Source of the DNA: Simiduia aestuariiviva
Lineage (GTDB): Bacteria > Pseudomonadota > Gammaproteobacteria > Pseudomonadales > Cellvibrionaceae
Direction of reading: 5' to 3'
NCBI RefSeq assembly: GCF_014192475.1
Contig: NZ_JACHXZ010000002.1
Coordinates: 106,028 to 170,027 of the forward strand
DNA length: 64,000 nucleotides
Numbering within the stretch: position 1 is the first letter of the stretch; every line of letters begins with the position of its first letter. A program made the position numbers and the translations under genes. Below the pieces are notes generated by a model. That model was not told the origin of the DNA, ran no database searches, and worked only from the letters and a program-made list of their open reading frames with translations. Below are positions 55,710 to 64,000 of the stretch, in pieces.

Positions 55710-56627
55710 CTACTTGCGGGCGTTGAGCAGGGAAAGTTGTTTGTCGATGAGCTGTTGAATTTCGGTTAGCCGAGCCTCGGCATTGTCGCCTTGATGTCGG
55801 GCGATGGCCAGCGTTGATTCAGCGAGCTGTCGGTACAGTTGTTGATCGCCCATCGGGACCTCGCTGTGCGCGAGTGCCGAAAAATGCGCGGCTAGGGTGC
55901 GGGTGTCGCCACGACTAACGGGCCCAGTGAGCACCGCATCCGCGGGGCCTTGCAGCGTCTTGTCGAGATTCTGAGTGGCCAGCGGGCGCAAAAGTTCCGC
56001 CGCTTGAGTTCTTGAAAGGCCGGCAAATTCAGCCAAGCGCAGCGCTTGATCTATGAGCGTCACCAAGTGATTGCTGGCTGAAACTGTGGCCGCATGGTAG
56101 AGCGCTTTGGCGTCCTGTGAGCGGGCGTCGAGTTCAAGCCACTGGCATTCCAGCGCGGTGAAAAGTGGTTTTAACAGGGACTTTGCTGTGTCGCTGCCCT
56201 CCGCAACACAGTAACTTCCGGCCAGCGTGTGGATAGCATCGCTAGGAGCGCTAAAGGCGTGCACGGGATGCACACTGGCCAATTGTGCGGGTTGAGCAGG
56301 TTCCAGTGCCGTGTGGTTGAGGCTGCCGGCACAGTGAAATACCACCTGTCCACCGTGCAGCGGTTGTTGGGCAATCCAACGTGCCGCCTCGGGTAGGACT
56401 TGATCAGGACAACTTAGCAGCCAGATATCACACCCTGCTGGGCGGTTTTCCGGGGTAGTGGCATTTCCGGCGCCGATAAAAGCCACTGCATCCTTGGCAC
56501 TTTTGATGTGCTGGCAAACCACCTGTCCGATAGTGACACACCCTTTGGCTTGCCACAGGTGCGCAAGGGTTTGGCCTAATTTGCCGGCGCCGAAAATCGA
56601 GAGCCGAGGGGGGGTGGGCTTATGCAT
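55710..56627 (-). CDS. Rossmann-like / DUF2520 protein
   Basis: A 305-residue protein with an N-terminal dinucleotide-binding motif (LSIFGAGKLGQTLAHLW) and a Rossmann-like half. The all-helical DUF2520 half follows (YHAATVSASNHLVTLIDQAL, GLSRTQAAELLRPLATQNL), with the marker ASVHPVHAFSAP between the two. The layout resembles F420-dependent or 6-phosphogluconate-type dehydrogenases, but no substrate is known. It is the first gene of an operon with the SPOUT methyltransferase. Confidence 0.85.
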   Translation of the reverse strand: MHKPTPPRLSIFGAGKLGQTLAHLWQAKGCVTIGQVVCQHIKSAKDAVAFIGAGNATTPENRPAGCDIWLLSCPDQVLPEAARWIAQQPLHGGQVVFHCAGSLNHTALEPAQPAQLASVHPVHAFSAPSDAIHTLAGSYCVAEGSDTAKSLLKPLFTALECQWLELDARSQDAKALYHAATVSASNHLVTLIDQALRLAEFAGLSRTQAAELLRPLATQNLDKTLQGPADAVLTGPVSRGDTRTLAAHFSALAHSEVPMGDQQLYRQLAESTLAIARHQGDNAEARLTEIQQLIDKQLSLLNARK

Positions 56628-56651
56628 TGAGTGTCATCGCATTGCGGGCAG

Positions 56652-56676
56652 TAAAAAGGCGCACCCTAGTGCGCCT
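56652..56676 (-). terminator. Intrinsic terminator of the CBS gene
   Basis: On the minus strand, AGGCGCAC (56676-56669) and GTGCGCCT (56664-56657) form an 8-bp stem with a 4-base loop and run into TTTTT (56656-56652). It lies 30 bases past the CBS gene stop. Confidence 0.85.
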
Positions 56677-56706
56677 GAAGGCGGGGGTCAACGGCTTTCG
56701 CCGCAT

Positions 56707-57126
56707 TTATGCGGGCTTGCGCAAGTAGCAATCGTCATCGTTGGCCAGTAGCGCTTTGAGCACGTGTTGCCGGCTGATGAGCCCCACCAATTTGTTGCCC
56801 TCTACTACAGGATAGTTTTTGGGTTTATTGGCGAGCATCGTTTGCGCGACTTCCACGATGCTGGTGGAAGGCGTCACGGTGAGCACGTCTCGGTGCATGA
56901 CTTTGGTGACGCTCGCGGGCTCTTCGCAATAGAAGGCGTCGTTGAGCATCTCTTTGATACAGTCTTGTTCTGAAACAAAGCCCACCAGTTGCCGCTCGCT
57001 ATCCACAACCGGTGCCCCGATGACCTTATGCTCCAGCAGCTTGGTCACCACGGTGCGAATGTTATCGGTATTGCTGACGACCAGCGGCTGTCGATTCATA
57101 AAATCTTGGACGAGTATCGATTGCAT
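56707..57126 (-). CDS. Tandem CBS domain protein
   Basis: A 139-residue protein made only of two CBS domains: MNRQPLVVSNTDNIRTVVTK with GAPVVDSERQLVGFVSEQD, then MHRDVLTVTPSTSIVEVAQT with YPVVEGNKLVGLISRQHVL. CBS pairs bind adenine nucleotides and act as energy sensors, but the partner is not evident. The ATG has a good AAGGAGA site. It is monocistronic, with its own terminator. Confidence 0.9.
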   Translation of the reverse strand: MQSILVQDFMNRQPLVVSNTDNIRTVVTKLLEHKVIGAPVVDSERQLVGFVSEQDCIKEMLNDAFYCEEPASVTKVMHRDVLTVTPSTSIVEVAQTMLANKPKNYPVVEGNKLVGLISRQHVLKALLANDDDCYLRKPA

Positions 57127-57273
57127 GGGGTTCTCCTTACCTGTGGCCTGAAGAATGCATCAGGATTGCATCAGGAATGCTGCAGCGGGGGCGCACACCC
57201 CTTCAATGACCATACCGCAGCCCATGCCTTAAGACTAGCCAATAAACGGCGCTCTTGCGATGTGTCTAACGCT

Positions 57274-58038
57274 TTAGCGGCAGCGCTCTAGGTAGGCAGC
57301 CATGGCAGCGGGCATGCCCATGGCGATGCAGTCCACGGTAAATGCGTGGCCAATGGAGACTTCCAGTAGGGGCGTCACTGCGTCGCGAAAGGTTGCCAGA
57401 TTGTGCAAATTTAAATCGTGCCCGGCGTTGACGCCCAATCCCAATTCGGCAGCCGCGTGCGCGGCCTCGGCGAAGCGCGTTAAAAGCTGCGCAAGCTCGG
57501 GGGCCTGGGCTTTGTGCGCAGCGGCAAATGGCCCGGTATAGAGTTCTATGCGATCTGCACCTATATCGGCTGCCCGCTTAATTTGGTCTGGATCTGGGTC
57601 CATAAACAAACTGACGCGCATGCCCTGTTGTTTTAGCTCGGCAATGATCGGTTTCAGCGCCGTGGCGCTACTGCGCAGATCAAAGCCGTGGTCTGACGTT
57701 AACTGAGCATCGCTATCGGGCACCAGTGTGCACTGCGCGGGTAGGGTCTCAGCCACCAGCGCCATAAAACCAGGGTAGCTACCTAGCGCAGGCGCGAAGG
57801 GGTTACCCTCCACGTTGAACTCCACTTGTGGGCTGACGAGCTTGGCCAGTTGGCGAACGTCTTCGGCGCGAATGTGCCGTTGATCTGGGCGCGGGTGCAC
57901 GGTGATGCCATCGGCGCCTAGGTCGATGCAGCGCTGTGCATGTTCGCAGACATCGGGAAAGTTACCTTCACGGGAATTGCGAATGAGGGCAATTTTGTTC
58001 AGATTAATACTGAGCGCAGTGGCGTTAGCGTGTGGCAC
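57274..58038 (-). CDS. pdxJ: Pyridoxine 5'-phosphate synthase
   Basis: A 254-residue TIM-barrel enzyme joining aminoacetone phosphate and deoxyxylulose phosphate to form pyridoxine phosphate. Motifs are SINLNKIALIRNSR, the substrate loop DGITVHPRPDQRHIRAEDV, VSLFMDPDP and the late NAGHDLN. Length is typical. It precedes no close partner; ppiA lies 35 bases upstream on the same strand. Confidence 0.96.
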   Translation of the reverse strand: MPHANATALSINLNKIALIRNSREGNFPDVCEHAQRCIDLGADGITVHPRPDQRHIRAEDVRQLAKLVSPQVEFNVEGNPFAPALGSYPGFMALVAETLPAQCTLVPDSDAQLTSDHGFDLRSSATALKPIIAELKQQGMRVSLFMDPDPDQIKRAADIGADRIELYTGPFAAAHKAQAPELAQLLTRFAEAAHAAAELGLGVNAGHDLNLHNLATFRDAVTPLLEVSIGHAFTVDCIAMGMPAAMAAYLERCR

Positions 58039-58073
58039 GGCAGATTCCTAATAAAAAATGTAAAGCGGCGCGC

Positions 58074-58628
58074 TTACAGTCGTCGCGCCTTTAAAATTCG
58101 CACCGGTGTGTTGGGCGCCTCTGGGAATGCGCGTATCGCGCCCCGGGGTTCGCGGGTGATCGCGTCCACAACGTCGATACCTGAAATGACCTTGGCAAAC
58201 ACCGCGTAGCCGGCTTTGTTTTTGCCTGCGTCTAAGTGCGCATTGCCTGCCACATTGACATTGATGAAAAACTGCGAGGTGGCGCTGTCAGGGTGCGAGG
58301 TGCGCGCCATTGAAAGAAAACCATAATAATTTTTTAAGCCGTTGTGGGATTCATTCACAACCGGCTCGCGCACTGGCTTTTTAGTGAAGTCGAAGGTAAA
58401 ACCGCCGCCTTGAACTACAAAGCCTGGGATAACTCGGTGGAAGATGGTGCCGTCGTAAAAACCAGAATCCACATAGCTTAGGAAGTTGTCAGCGGTAGCC
58501 GGTGCTTTATCGGCAAATACCTCTAACACAATATCACCCAGATCCGTTTCAAACTTCACTTTTGGGTTGGCCGCGACACTTGCCAACGAAAAGCAGGTGA
58601 GTATTAAGCCAAGAATAAAACGAGTCAT
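58074..58628 (-). CDS. ppiA: Periplasmic peptidyl-prolyl cis-trans isomerase (cyclophilin)
   Basis: A 184-residue cyclophilin with a cleavable signal peptide (MTRFILGLILTCFSLASVAA), so it folds proteins in the periplasm. Family motifs are TIFHRVIPGFVVQGGGF and SATSQFFINVNVAGN. It follows the SH3 protein gene by 9 bases. It differs clearly from the cytoplasmic ppiB at 9998-10492. Confidence 0.92.
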   Translation of the reverse strand: MTRFILGLILTCFSLASVAANPKVKFETDLGDIVLEVFADKAPATADNFLSYVDSGFYDGTIFHRVIPGFVVQGGGFTFDFTKKPVREPVVNESHNGLKNYYGFLSMARTSHPDSATSQFFINVNVAGNAHLDAGKNKAGYAVFAKVISGIDVVDAITREPRGAIRAFPEAPNTPVRILKARRL

Positions 58629-58637
58629 AAAAAATCC

Positions 58638-59315
58638 TTAACTAATCCATTCGGATTTGCGCTTACGATTGCTCAAGCTTTGAATGAGCAAGGTAAAAAT
58701 CATGCCGATGCCTAAGATAGACGCGCCATAAATCCATTGGTTATAGGTTTTGTCATTTTGCAGCCGCTGGTTGCTGGCCTTTAAAATATCCGCTTCCGTT
58801 TGTAGCATTTGATGCTTTTTTAATAGGTCTTGGTAGCGTTGATTGAGGTCGATGGCATTTGCCGACAATTGCTTAATGGTTGCCAGCTCTTCGGCAAGCT
58901 GGTCGCGCTGAGCCGTAAGGCTTGATAGATTGTTGAGCGCGCTACTCCGATCGCCGCTCAAATCCCGGTAATCGTTCTGTAGGTTGGCGAACTCCTCGCG
59001 CAATTTTTGAAGCTCCGCTTCTGTGCGGCTCAGTTTCACCGAGGCAGTGGGCTCTTCTAGTAAATATTGATTGCGAATCCAGCCTTGATCGCCGTTGCGC
59101 ACTTCCACCAATGACCATTCGCCGTCTTCACTTTGCTCGACGAATTTAACCGCGGTGCCGGAGGGGAGGCCGCGGTGGATGATGCGGTACTGGTTGCCTT
59201 GACCGCTGCGCAATGGGACGAACAGTTGATCTGAAATATAGCGAGTTTCTTGCGCGCTCACTGAATGGCTACAAAGGCTCGATAGCAGGGCGATAAGTAA
59301 AATTATTCTGGTCAC
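58638..59315 (-). CDS. SH3 domain membrane protein (TIGR04211/YgiM-like)
   Basis: About 225 residues from the chosen start. There is a signal peptide (VTRIILLIALLSSLCSHSVS), a bacterial SH3 domain (~25-95: FVPLRSGQGNQYRIIHRGLP, then GDQGWIRNQYLL) and a long coiled coil (~100-185). A C-terminal membrane helix (IYGASILGIGMIFTLLIQSL) and a basic tail follow. This is the YgiM layout of E. coli. The frame is open to an ATG at 59369, but GTG 59315 puts the signal peptide at the start. The role is probably in the envelope; the ligand is unknown. Confidence 0.85.
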   Translation of the reverse strand: MTRIILLIALLSSLCSHSVSAQETRYISDQLFVPLRSGQGNQYRIIHRGLPSGTAVKFVEQSEDGEWSLVEVRNGDQGWIRNQYLLEEPTASVKLSRTEAELQKLREEFANLQNDYRDLSGDRSSALNNLSSLTAQRDQLAEELATIKQLSANAIDLNQRYQDLLKKHQMLQTEADILKASNQRLQNDKTYNQWIYGASILGIGMIFTLLIQSLSNRKRKSEWIS

Positions 59316-59390
59316 GGATACATTTTCCAAAGTAGTTGTTGGATAAAGTTTACGCGCTTGGGTGCGCACATGCTGTCGGCAGCATCACGT

Positions 59391-59690
59391 TCACGGTAAA
59401 ACTTTCTTAAAGGGTTTGACCGCAACCCGTTGATAAACCCCAGCGGCGATATAAGGGTCGGCATCGGCCCAGTCTTGTGCTGCCACTAGGCTGGGAAATT
59501 CAGCCACAATTAAACTGCCAGTAAAGCCTGCTTCGCCGGGATCATCGGCATCGATGGCGGGACAGGGGCCCGCGATTAACAGGCGGCCATGTTCGCGCAA
59601 TGCTTCCAGACGCGCAATGTGTTCTGCGCGCGCCGTTTTGCGCAATGGTAGCGAATTGGCAACATCTTCACTGATGATGGCGTAGTACAT
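59391..59690 (-). CDS. YciI family protein
   Basis: A 99-residue protein of the YciI family. The core shows [20 protein letters not shown], then [20 protein letters not shown], ending with the [20 protein letters not shown] segment. The conserved His and Asp of the family (the HIARL and DWADADPY parts) are present. Its function is uncertain. It is followed on the plus side by a VC0807-like gene, an arrangement also found in pseudomonads. Confidence 0.9.
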   Translation of the reverse strand: MYYAIISEDVANSLPLRKTARAEHIARLEALREHGRLLIAGPCPAIDADDPGEAGFTGSLIVAEFPSLVAAQDWADADPYIAAGVYQRVAVKPFKKVLP

Positions 59691-59720
59691 GGTGCGTCCT
59701 TAATGCGTGGGCTGCACAAC

Positions 59721-60467
59721 TTAGGCGTCGTGCAGAATGTCCTCAAAATCCAAGTGAGTGAGTTTTTTAATGTTTTTAAACAGATAAAACAAGGTATAAA
59801 TCATGATACCCATGGCAGGAATCACAATTACCGGGTAACTCAGTGCCGTCATTTTGCCCAGTTCTTCGTTAAATGCCTCGGTGCCGGGTGCGCTCACGAC
59901 GATCCATTTTGCCAGTACATAATTAAGTGTCGAGCTGACAAAGAAGGAAAAGGCCAAGAGGTAGGTGGCGTTGCGCAAAACGGCTTCGAATGCGCGATGG
60001 TTGTTGTGTTGGTCCAGTGCGCGATCCACCACCGCCACTTTCAATAGTTGATCGTTATAGATGAAGGTGCGCACCAGCGGAAAGCGTGTTTTTAGCGATG
60101 CCAGGGTAGCAAGGCCCAGTAAGCCCGGTATGGCGGCTTCTTTGATGGCGATATATTTAGGGTCCAATTCCAGCAAGCTGATGCCGCCGGTGAGCAGTAC
60201 GCTGACAATTCCCAGAATTGAAAAAAAGTTGATTTTGCCGCGCTGTTTGAAATCTTTTAGGCCGTACAGCAGGGGAAACGCCAAGGCAATGATCAAGCCT
60301 AGTTTGGTGCCGAGCCACGCCTCGTTGCTGAACTTCGTCAAAATCACCGTCGGCAGCACTATGTTAAACAGCAGGTTAACCAGCATGTTTTCGCGCTCGG
60401 GCTTAGGGGCACTCGGTGGGGTATTGGTGGCGACAGGCGCGCTGGGCTCGTTTTGTGCTTGGGTCAT
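59721..60467 (-). CDS. VC0807-like multi-pass membrane protein
   Basis: About 248 residues. After a Pro/Ala-rich soluble N-terminus there are around six membrane helices (LLFNIVLPTVILTKF; LGLIIALAFPLLYGLKDF; FFSILGIVSVLLTGGISLL; and three near the C-terminus). The pattern resembles intracellular-septation/VC0807 family proteins. The frame is open to a TTG at 60506, but ATG 60467 is the first ATG. It is divergent from rnm. Its function is unknown. Confidence 0.75.
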   Translation of the reverse strand: MTQAQNEPSAPVATNTPPSAPKPERENMLVNLLFNIVLPTVILTKFSNEAWLGTKLGLIIALAFPLLYGLKDFKQRGKINFFSILGIVSVLLTGGISLLELDPKYIAIKEAAIPGLLGLATLASLKTRFPLVRTFIYNDQLLKVAVVDRALDQHNNHRAFEAVLRNATYLLAFSFFVSSTLNYVLAKWIVVSAPGTEAFNEELGKMTALSYPVIVIPAMGIMIYTLFYLFKNIKKLTHLDFEDILHDA

Positions 60468-60519
60468 TTGCGTCTCAGTGGCAAAATGATGAACGGCGTC
60501 GGTCAATGTGTGACCGTGT

Positions 60520-61422
60520 TTGCGCCTATCGGGGGTTCATATTACAGGCTTGATTGATCTACATACACATACCTGCGCATCGGACGGTATTTTACGGCCT
60601 GAAGCGCTGGTGTCGAGGGCAAAAAGTCAGGGCGTGACCACTTTGGCGATTACAGACCACGACACCATGGATAGCTACGCCGAAGCGCGTATCGCCGCTG
60701 AGGCTCAGGGCGTCGCGTTAATTCCCGGCATCGAAGTTTCCAGCACCTGGCGCGGGCGCGGGGTGCACGTGGTGGGCTTGGGCTTGGACCCAGATCACCC
60801 CGAACTCCAGCACTCACTGAGGGCGATGCAAACGGTGCGGGAAGACCGCGCACTCGCCATAGCGCGGGCATTGGCCAACTCTGGACTCAGCGGTGAACAA
60901 GACATTTTGCGGCAGGCGCGCATTGAGGCGGGTGAGGGAAGTATTGGCCGCCCGCATTTTGCCCGGGCGCTGGTTCAGCTTGGAAAGGTTAGCTCACAGG
61001 CGGCGGCCTTTCGGCGCTATTTGGGCAATGGTAAGCCGGGTGATGTCAAACAGGCGTTCCCAGAGTTGGAGGAGGCCATTGCGCTCATCGTAAGGGCTGG
61101 CGGGGTGGCCGTCTTGGCGCATCCGCTCAAGTACAAGCTAACGCGCACAAAGCTGCTGGAGTTGGTGGGTGATTTCAAGCAGGCAGGTGGTGCGGCGGTG
61201 GAGTTGATCAGCGGTTACCAGGAGGCGTCGGTCACCCATGATTTGGCTCGGTTATTGGCACCCTTTGCGCTGCACCTGTCTATCGGTAGCGATTTTCACC
61301 TGCCCGATCAGCGCTGGCAAGAATTGGGGTGTGCCGGTATTTTGCCAGACGACCTGCTGCCCGTCTGGCACTTGCCGGCCTTGGCGTCGCGCATGGCTGT
61401 GGCTAAACCAGAATCCGTGTAA
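60520..61422 (+). CDS. rnm: PHP domain 5'-3' exoribonuclease (RNase AM, YciV/TrpH family)
   Basis: A PHP-type metal phosphoesterase of about 300 residues. The metal-binding pattern is complete: IDLHTHTCASDGILRPEALV, ITDHDTMD, LIPGIEVSS, VLAHPLKYK and IGSDFHLPD. The E. coli relative is an RNA 5'-trimming exonuclease (RNase AM) encoded next to yciO, as here. An upstream stop at 60511-60513 limits the start: TTG 60520 or TTG 60550, neither with a clear ribosome-binding site. Confidence 0.88.
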   Translation: MRLSGVHITGLIDLHTHTCASDGILRPEALVSRAKSQGVTTLAITDHDTMDSYAEARIAAEAQGVALIPGIEVSSTWRGRGVHVVGLGLDPDHPELQHSLRAMQTVREDRALAIARALANSGLSGEQDILRQARIEAGEGSIGRPHFARALVQLGKVSSQAAAFRRYLGNGKPGDVKQAFPELEEAIALIVRAGGVAVLAHPLKYKLTRTKLLELVGDFKQAGGAAVELISGYQEASVTHDLARLLAPFALHLSIGSDFHLPDQRWQELGCAGILPDDLLPVWHLPALASRMAVAKPESV

Positions 61423-61471
61423 GCTGTGCAAGTAATTGAATAGTCAGAACTTTTATTAGCAAGGAGGCCCT

Positions 61472-62098
61472 GTGGCCCAGTTTTTTCAGATTCACCCAGA
61501 CAACCCGCAGCACCGGCTGGTGGTACAGGCCACCGATATCGTGCGCAAGGGCGGGGTGATTGCCTATCCCACAGACAGCGCCTATGCGTTGGGGTGCCAT
61601 ATTGGCGATAAAGCAGCCCTCGATCGCATTCGGGCCCTGCGCCAATTGGATAAGCACCACAATTTCACCTTGATGTGCAGAGACCTGTCGGAGCTGTCCA
61701 CTTACGCCAAAGTCGACAACCAGGTCTACCGCATGCTGAAAAATCACACGCCGGGGCAATACACCTTCATTTTGGAGGCCACCTCAGAGGTGCCGCGCCG
61801 ATTGTTGCACCCCAAGCGCAAGACTATCGGCCTGCGGGTGCCCGACAACGCCATTGCTCTGGCATTGTTGGAGGAGCTGGGCGAGCCGATCATGAGCGTA
61901 ACACTGCAGATGCCCGGCGATGAGTACCCGATGAGCGATCCCTATGACATTCGCGACAGCCTCCAGCACCAGTTGGATTTGGTCATTGACGGCGGTTACT
62001 GTGGGCTGGACACCACGACCGTGGTGGATCTTACGGGCGATGTGCCCAGCTTGGTGCGCCAGGGAATCGGCGATTTCAGCCCGTTCGAGGCGGCCTAG
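61472..62098 (+). CDS. yciO: YciO family protein (Sua5/YrdC-like fold)
   Basis: A 208-residue protein with the YrdC/Sua5 fold (GGVIAYPTDSAYALGCHIGD, LDKHHNFTLMCRDLSELSTY, KTIGLRVPDNAIALALLEEL). YciO proteins resemble the threonylcarbamoyl-AMP synthase TsaC but are a separate branch with weak or unknown activity. GTG 61472 follows AAGGAGG (61461-61467). It is probably cotranscribed with rnm. Confidence 0.9.
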   Translation: MAQFFQIHPDNPQHRLVVQATDIVRKGGVIAYPTDSAYALGCHIGDKAALDRIRALRQLDKHHNFTLMCRDLSELSTYAKVDNQVYRMLKNHTPGQYTFILEATSEVPRRLLHPKRKTIGLRVPDNAIALALLEELGEPIMSVTLQMPGDEYPMSDPYDIRDSLQHQLDLVIDGGYCGLDTTTVVDLTGDVPSLVRQGIGDFSPFEAA

Positions 62099-62143
62099 CG
62101 CGCATCAATGGCAGGTGCACAGACGCAGGGCGGGCATTTGCGA

Positions 62144-62172
62144 TTGCAGTGCCCGAGGTGCGGCCCCATAAT
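62144..62172 (+). promoter_or_regulatory. Predicted promoter of scpAB
   Basis: TTGCAG (62144-62149) and CATAAT (62167-62172) are 17 bases apart. Transcription would begin near 62179, which makes the ATG at 62185 almost leaderless and favours GTG 62233 as the scpA start. Confidence 0.5.
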
Positions 62173-62232
62173 GTCACCCTTTGAATGTCCGATTGGCCTG
62201 CTGAGAGAGCAATCCGTGCTGAGAGATCCACT

Positions 62233-63168
62233 GTGAGTCCCGAATTAGAAACCTTGCCCGGCGAGACTGCGCTGACTGATAGCGAACAGGGCACCGAGCT
62301 GGTGGCAGCCGAAACCGCCTCGCCGGCCCCAGACGCCGCGCCCGACCAGCCCGCTGACGCCGCCGTCGCTGCCCCGCAGCGCCCCGATCAAGCGGAAATG
62401 CCTTTCGCCATTGTGCAGGGCAAAGCCGTCACGGATCTGCCTAAAGACCTGTACATACCCCCGGATGCCCTGGAAGTGATTCTAGAGGCCTTCGAAGGCC
62501 CCCTCGATCTGTTGCTGTACCTCATCCGCCGCCAAAACCTCGATATCCTCGAAATCAATGTGGCTGAAATCACGCGCCAGTACATGGCCTATGTGGAAAT
62601 GATGAGCGCGATGCAATTTGAACTGGCCGCCGAATATTTGGTGATGGCCGCCATGCTGGCCGAAATTAAGTCGCGCATGCTGCTGCCGCGCTCCAGTGAG
62701 GAAGAAGAGGATGAAGAGGATCCACGGGCGCAGCTGATTCGACGCCTGCAGGAATACGAGCGCTTTAAACAGGCCGCTGAAGATATTGACGAGTTGCCCC
62801 GCGTGGGGCGCGATGTCTTCCATGCCTCGGCACAAGCTCCGGATCGCAATTTGACGCGCCCCGAGCCGGATGTGGATCTCAAAGAACTCTTGCTCGCACT
62901 GTCTGAGGTATTGCGTCGGGCCGATATGTTTGAGAGCCACCACGTCACCAAAGAAAAGCTATCAACCCGCGAGCGCATGGGGCAGGTGCTCGATAGATTG
63001 GCACACAAGCAATTTATGCCTTTCGTGCAATTGTTTACCGTTGAAGAGGGTCGCCTGGGCGTGGTGGTGACGTTTTTAGCGGTGCTGGAATTAATTAAAG
63101 AATCCCTAGTGGAAATCGTGCAAAACGACAGTTTTGCCGCAATCCACGTGAGAGCGAGAACGCAGTAA
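62233..63168 (+). CDS. scpA: Segregation and condensation protein A (kleisin)
   Basis: About 311 residues. A low-complexity acidic Ala/Pro-rich N-terminus (~60 residues) precedes the ScpA kleisin core: [20 protein letters not shown], then [20 protein letters not shown]. The C-terminal winged-helix part contains [20 protein letters not shown]. It bridges SMC heads together with ScpB, the next gene, 2 bases after its stop. GTG 62233 is preceded by GAGAG; ATG 62185 is an alternative without a ribosome-binding site. Confidence 0.92.
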   Translation: MSPELETLPGETALTDSEQGTELVAAETASPAPDAAPDQPADAAVAAPQRPDQAEMPFAIVQGKAVTDLPKDLYIPPDALEVILEAFEGPLDLLLYLIRRQNLDILEINVAEITRQYMAYVEMMSAMQFELAAEYLVMAAMLAEIKSRMLLPRSSEEEEDEEDPRAQLIRRLQEYERFKQAAEDIDELPRVGRDVFHASAQAPDRNLTRPEPDVDLKELLLALSEVLRRADMFESHHVTKEKLSTRERMGQVLDRLAHKQFMPFVQLFTVEEGRLGVVVTFLAVLELIKESLVEIVQNDSFAAIHVRARTQ

Positions 63169-63170
63169 TC

Positions 63171-64000
63171 ATGGCTGATACCCCTGATCAAGACACAATT
63201 GAGAACGCCGCGCCGGAGCAACAAGAGGCCGCGGTAACTGACGAGGCGATAGAAGTGCAGCCAATGGCTGTAGATACCGCTGAAACTGACGCGCCATCAG
63301 ACGCGAGCGATGATTCCGCCGATTCGGCTGAGCGCGCGCCCGCCGTGGATCGAGAACTGCTTCGGAAAATTGTCGAAGGCGCACTGTTGGCTGCGGGTCA
63401 TCCGCTGTCGGTGGCTAAATTAGCCGAGCTGTTTGAATCTGAGGCGGGTGCTGAACCCATGCCCAAAGAAGAAATCAAAGCGGCGCTCGAAGACATTCAG
63501 GCCGATTGTGAAGGCCGTGGCTTTGAGCTCAAGGAAGTGGGCACTGGCTGGCGCTTTCAGGTGCGCGCCGAAACCGCTCCTTGGGTCAATCGACTGTGGG
63601 ATGAAAAACCTCAAAAATATTCTCGCGCGCTGCTGGAAACTCTGGCACTCATTGCCTACCGTCAACCGATAACGCGCGGCGATATTGAAGAAATTCGCGG
63701 CGTGGCGGTGAGTTCCCACATTGTTAAAACGCTGTCGGAGCGCGAGTGGATCAAAGTGGTCGGGCATCGCGATGTACCCGGTCGCCCCTCGCTGTACGCC
63801 ACCACGCGCCAATTTTTAGACTACTTCAACCTCAAAAGCTTGGACGAGTTGCCGTCACTCAGTGAGCTGCGCGATTTGGATGAGCTCAATAAAGAGCTGG
63901 ATCTTGCTGAAGACCCGGATGCAGCTGAGCGCGACGCTATTGACGAGGCCAAAGACGAAGTGGCCGAACAGGATCAGGCAAGTCACACTGAAGACGCAGA
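63171..64000 (+). CDS. scpB: Segregation and condensation protein B (3' end beyond window)
   Basis: The frame opens at ATG 63171 and is still open at the window end (276 codons). After an acidic N-terminal ~60 residues the two winged-helix domains of ScpB follow: [20 protein letters not shown], then [20 protein letters not shown] with [20 protein letters not shown]. The motif [19 protein letters not shown] comes next, and then a long acidic tail. ScpB dimers bind the kleisin ScpA in the SMC complex. The acidic ends are longer than in the best-known homologues. Confidence 0.93.
   Translation, partial: MADTPDQDTIENAAPEQQEAAVTDEAIEVQPMAVDTAETDAPSDASDDSADSAERAPAVDRELLRKIVEGALLAAGHPLSVAKLAELFESEAGAEPMPKEEIKAALEDIQADCEGRGFELKEVGTGWRFQVRAETAPWVNRLWDEKPQKYSRALLETLALIAYRQPITRGDIEEIRGVAVSSHIVKTLSEREWIKVVGHRDVPGRPSLYATTRQFLDYFNLKSLDELPSLSELRDLDELNKELDLAEDPDAAERDAIDEAKDEVAEQDQASHTEDA

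Overview
The window is a contiguous, gene-dense piece of a gammaproteobacterial chromosome, most likely from the Pseudomonadales/Cellvibrionales side of the class. This rests on gene content and order: ppiB-lpxH divergent from glnS-cysS; leuC-leuD-leuB-asd-fimV-truA-trpF-trpB-trpA-accD-folC-SPOR-cvpA-purF-metZ; and rnm-yciO-scpA-scpB. It also rests on lineage markers such as FimV, MiaE, MetZ, AcnB and a FabY-type ketosynthase. I see no insertion sequences, prophage genes, CRISPR array, rRNA or tRNA. GTG starts are unusually common.

Layout. 1-5 kb: fatty-acid metabolism (3' end of an acyl-CoA dehydrogenase, an SCP2 protein, an acyl-CoA ligase), a patatin-like lipase and a TetR regulator. 5-8 kb: aconitase B on the minus strand. 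8-15 kb: housekeeping genes (DUF1289 protein, miaE, lpxH, ppiB, glnS, cysS, hemB) and a tiny DUF3012 lipoprotein. 15-21 kb: a complete three-gene MukBEF-like condensin operon of the MksFEB/JetABC type, with no nuclease subunit (JetD/MksG) beside it. 21-23 kb: a hybrid sensor kinase whose phospho-accepting histidine is replaced by glutamine. 23-27 kb: two uncharacterised genes, a ribosome-hibernation factor and a small heat-shock protein. The heat-shock gene has a sigma-32-like promoter and a leader that folds like a ROSE RNA thermometer, and a methyltransferase follows it. 27-32 kb: a GlxA-like regulator, a FabY-like ketosynthase, an outer-membrane barrel protein and a LysR regulator divergent from leuC.

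32-50 kb: biosynthetic blocks for leucine (leuCDB), aspartate semialdehyde (asd), tryptophan (trpFBA), malonyl-CoA (accD), folate (folC), purine (purF) and methionine (metZ), with fimV and truA between them. 50-55 kb: a MoxR / DUF58 / transglutaminase (TgpA-like) operon with an unusual MshEN/CheX-like protein inserted. 55-60.5 kb: a minus-strand block (SPOUT methyltransferase, DUF2520 protein, CBS protein, pdxJ, periplasmic cyclophilin, SH3 protein, YciI, VC0807-like membrane protein). 60.5-64 kb: rnm, yciO, scpA and the 5' part of scpB. The window therefore carries two SMC-accessory systems: ScpAB, and a separate self-contained MksFEB.

The signals most worth a second look are the nuclease-less Mks/Wadjet-like operon, the His-to-Gln kinase, the sigma-32 plus ROSE leader of hsp20, and the arrays of short direct repeats and palindromes in the lysR-leuC, hpf-hsp20 and asd-fimV intergenic regions. 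All family calls come from reading motifs and lengths by eye; no database search was run.
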